From contig CAJTYS010000007.1 of assembly GCA_910583765.1 (NCBI GenBank), forward strand, positions 1-64,000: DNA of 64,000 nucleotides, read 5' to 3'. Shown here in pieces: positions 61,921-64,000 of the stretch. The notes below the pieces were generated by a model. It saw only the letters and a program-made list of their open reading frames with translations, did no database searches and was not told the DNA's origin. Every line of letters starts with the position of its first letter. The first letter of the stretch is position 1. This DNA comes from an uncultured Eubacteriales bacterium. Lineage in GTDB: Bacteria > Bacillota > Clostridia > Peptostreptococcales > Anaerovoracaceae. The translations under genes were made by a program, and so were the position numbers.

Positions 61921-62322
61921 ATGGGTGATTTGCTGAAATTTTCAATACCCGGAAAACCTGAATATTTGAAAATAGCCAAGCTTGCCATCGGATCCGCGGC
62001 AGGGACAGCGAATTTTGACATTGAAGCCATTGAAGACATTGAGATCGCAGTGGGAGAAGCCTGCAAAAATATTAGCTGCCACGGCTTTGACGGATTCAGC
62101 AATTTTTATGAAGTGGAATGCCAGATCGAGGAAGACAAAATCACGATCACGGTCACGGACAACAGATGCGGACACGAGATCGAAAAGTACAACAAGCCAT
62201 GCCTTGATTGCCCTAACGAGGGCAATCTGGGCATTTATATCATTAAATCGTTGATGAACGAAGTGGAAATCATTAGAAAAGATAGCGGAAACAGTATCAA
62301 AATGGTGAAAAATAAATGCTGA
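61921..62322 (+). CDS. anti-sigma serine kinase, RsbW/SpoIIAB-like
   Basis: 133 residues with a GHKL ATP-binding fold: IAVGEACKNISCHGF near 45-60 (N-box with the metal-binding Asn), TDNRCGHEI (about 78, D-box, degenerate) and NEGNLGIYIIKSLM (G-box, about 100). CLDC is unusual in front of it. It would hold the following sigma factor and phosphorylate an antagonist; no RsbV/SpoIIAA-like gene is adjacent. Two ATGs are present; AGGAGA suits the second, at 61921. It overlaps the sigma gene by 7 bp. Confidence 0.8.
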   Translation: MGDLLKFSIPGKPEYLKIAKLAIGSAAGTANFDIEAIEDIEIAVGEACKNISCHGFDGFSNFYEVECQIEEDKITITVTDNRCGHEIEKYNKPCLDCPNEGNLGIYIIKSLMNEVEIIRKDSGNSIKMVKNKC

Positions 62323-63050
62323 ATCAGGAATTATTCGACCGATATTACAAGCAAAAAGATATTTCACTGAGAAATGAAATCGTAGAATCTTATTTGTATA
62401 TGGTGGACATTTTGATCAGGAAATATTTGAACAAGGGCGTGGAATACGATGATCTTTATCAAATAGGATCCATGGCTCTGATTTCTGCTGTGGAAAGGTT
62501 TGACCCCACAAAAGGATACGAGTTTTCCAGCTTTGCCACGCCTACCATCATCGGTGAGATCAAAAAATATTTCCGAGACAAGGAATGGAGCGTGAAAGTG
62601 CCAAGGCGCATGAAAGAAATTTCCGGTAAAGTGCAAATGGCCAAAGAAGAGCTGTTTAACAAGCTGCAAAGAAACCCCACTGTTTCCGAGCTTGCGGAGC
62701 ATATCGGCCATTCCGAGGAAGAGGTGTTCCAGGCCATGGAAAGCAGCATGGCTTACAATGCGTTTTCCCTGAACCAGACATTCGATGAATCCGGAGAGGA
62801 TGGGGAAAGCCCTATCTTGGAACGATACGCGGCAGTGGAAGACGCAGGATATGACAGGCTGGAATACGGGGAAATGATTGCAAAAGTATTGGCAGGACTC
62901 AGCGACACCAATAAATACATTTTCAAGCAGCGGTTCGTGGAGGACAAATCCCAGGCAGAGATCGCGAAAAAGCTGGGAGTTTCCCAAATGACCATTTCCA
63001 GAGCGGAAAAAAGCATCAGGCAAAAGTTTCAGCAGGAAGCGCAAGTTTAG
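62316..63050 (+). CDS. SigB/SigF-family RNA polymerase sigma factor
   Basis: 244 residues. Region 2: DDLYQIGSMALISAVERFDP (about 46-65) and FSSFATPTIIGEIKKYFRDK (2.3-2.4, about 72-91). Region 3: PTVSELAEHIGHSEEEV. Region 4: QRFVEDKSQAEIAKKLGVSQ then MTISRAEKSIRQKF. These are features of the sigma-B/F/G group. Coupled to the RsbW-like gene by overlapping codons, and located after gyrA and before trpS. Whether it is a stress-type SigB or a sporulation factor cannot be decided here. Confidence 0.85.
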   Translation: MLNQELFDRYYKQKDISLRNEIVESYLYMVDILIRKYLNKGVEYDDLYQIGSMALISAVERFDPTKGYEFSSFATPTIIGEIKKYFRDKEWSVKVPRRMKEISGKVQMAKEELFNKLQRNPTVSELAEHIGHSEEEVFQAMESSMAYNAFSLNQTFDESGEDGESPILERYAAVEDAGYDRLEYGEMIAKVLAGLSDTNKYIFKQRFVEDKSQAEIAKKLGVSQMTISRAEKSIRQKFQQEAQV

Positions 63051-63062
63051 GAGGAATTACAG

Positions 63063-64000
63063 ATGAAAAGAGTCTTTTCAGGCGTGCAGCCTACAGGCAA
63101 CATCCATATTGGCAATTATCTTGGAGCATTAAAGCAGTTCGTGGAGCTGCAGGAAGAAAACGAGTGCATCTACTGCATCGTGGACATGCATTCCATCACG
63201 GTTCCCCAGGATCCCAAGGAACTGAGAAAGCATACCCTGGACGTGGCCGCCCTTTACATGGCAGTGGGATTAGATCCGAAAAAATCCATTATTTTTGTTC
63301 AGTCAGACGTGCCGGGCCATGCGGAGCTTTCTTGGGTGCTCACCTGCAATTCCTATACAGGGGAGCTTTCCCGCATGACTCAGTTTAAAGATAAGAGCAA
63401 GGGAAAGGAATCCGCACCTACCGGACTTTTCACCTATCCCATCTTGATGGCAGCGGATATCTTGCTGTACGACACGGACATCGTGCCAGTGGGAAACGAT
63501 CAAAAGCAGCATATCGAGATCTGCCGGGATATCGCTATTCGCGTCAACAATAAATACAAGAAAACCTTCGTGGTACCTGACGGCAGGTTCCTGAAAGCTG
63601 GGGCTAGGATCATGGCTTTGGACGATCCAACAAAGAAAATGAGCAAGAGCGCGGAAAACATCCACAGCCGCATCTCTCTGTTGGATGAGCCAAACAAAAT
63701 CAAGAAATCCATTATGCGGGCCACAACAGACTCCGAAGGCAGCATTCGCTTTGATCCGGAAAATAAGCCGGGGGTCAGCAATCTCCTAACCATTTACAGC
63801 GTGTTTTCCGGCATGGAAATGGCGGATATTGAGAAAAAATACGAAGGCTGCGGGTACGGGGATTTCAAAAAAGACCTGGTGGAACTGACCACTCAGTCTC
63901 TGGCACCAATCAAAGAACGGTTTAATGAGATTAGAGAATCCGATGAATTGATCAAAGTTCTGAAAGACGGTGCGGAGCGGGCTGGAGCCATTGCGGAGAA
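63063..64000 (+). CDS. trpS: tryptophanyl-tRNA synthetase (5' part, cut by window end)
   Basis: 312 codons in frame to the end of the window, no stop. Class I signatures: the HIGH-like motif as HIGNYLGAL (about 16-24), and KMSKS near 197-201 (TKKMSKSAENI). SGVQPTGNIHIGN and VGNDQKQHIE (about 145) are TrpRS-specific. It charges tRNA-Trp. TrpRS is about 330-340 residues long, so little is missing. GGAGG precedes the ATG, 12 bp behind the sigma gene. Confidence 0.96.
   Translation, partial: MKRVFSGVQPTGNIHIGNYLGALKQFVELQEENECIYCIVDMHSITVPQDPKELRKHTLDVAALYMAVGLDPKKSIIFVQSDVPGHAELSWVLTCNSYTGELSRMTQFKDKSKGKESAPTGLFTYPILMAADILLYDTDIVPVGNDQKQHIEICRDIAIRVNNKYKKTFVVPDGRFLKAGARIMALDDPTKKMSKSAENIHSRISLLDEPNKIKKSIMRATTDSEGSIRFDPENKPGVSNLLTIYSVFSGMEMADIEKKYEGCGYGDFKKDLVELTTQSLAPIKERFNEIRESDELIKVLKDGAERAGAIAE

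Overview
The window is a low-to-mid GC Firmicutes (Clostridia) chromosome segment spanning the replication origin. The order rpmH-rnpA-yidD-yidC-jag-mnmE-mnmG-rsmG-noc-parA-parB to the left of the origin and dnaA-dnaN-recF-gyrB-gyrA to the right is the classical Gram-positive origin arrangement, and both arms are transcribed away from oriC. A member of the Eubacteriales Family XIII / Anaerovoracaceae-like amino-acid fermenters would fit the catabolic content, but this is inference; no rRNA or tRNA gene was seen to anchor taxonomy.

Layout. (1) 0-6.3 kb: a small catabolic/acyl island: sodium:solute symporter, SDR dehydrogenase, FabZ-type hot-dog dehydratase, a lipoyl-less E2-type acyltransferase, a phosphotriesterase-like amidohydrolase and a LuxR regulator with its own palindromic operator. 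(2) 6.4-11.7 kb: a solitary eutH with a divergent AraC regulator, a MATE exporter behind a leader terminator, a DUF2500 protein, two abutting gene scars (DUF1016 and AAA-ATPase-like) and a TfoX C-domain protein. (3) 11.8-42.7 kb: a mosaic accessory region. Three YtcJ-type amidohydrolases, one fused to an M81 (MlrC-like) metallopeptidase, sit next to APC and MFS-type transporters and AraC/LuxR regulators. There is also an ECF sigma/anti-sigma pair, an ABC exporter operon carrying a 92-bp tandem repeat, an iron alcohol dehydrogenase, and an NCS1 transporter with a tiny membrane protein and a divergent MerR regulator. Four full-length paralogues of an AAA-ATPase_like/PD-(D/E)XK protein are dispersed through it (17.1, 20.6, 30.3 and 36.6 kb). 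They look like products of gene conversion. (4) 43-64 kb: SprT-like protein, the parABS/noc locus with two perfect parS sites, the rRNA/tRNA modification and membrane-insertase cluster, oriC (DnaA boxes upstream of dnaA and a DnaA-trio unwinding element in the dnaA-dnaN gap), the replication and gyrase genes, an RsbW-like/SigB-family pair, and a trpS gene cut by the window end.

How the parts work together. The origin half is housekeeping: initiation (DnaA, DnaN, RecF, gyrase), segregation (ParAB-parS), nucleoid occlusion (Noc), ribosome/tRNA maturation and membrane insertion. The left half looks like a set of self-contained scavenging modules, each a transporter, one or more hydrolases or dehydrogenases and a dedicated regulator, separated by near-identical AAA/PDDEXK genes that may act as recombination substrates. 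The strongest candidates for something undescribed are the mosaic AAA/PDDEXK family with its shared promoter block, the 1057-residue M81-amidohydrolase fusion with an 18-bp perfect inverted repeat in its divergent promoter, the 92-bp tandem hairpin repeat inside the ABC operon, and the parS site embedded in the noc terminator.
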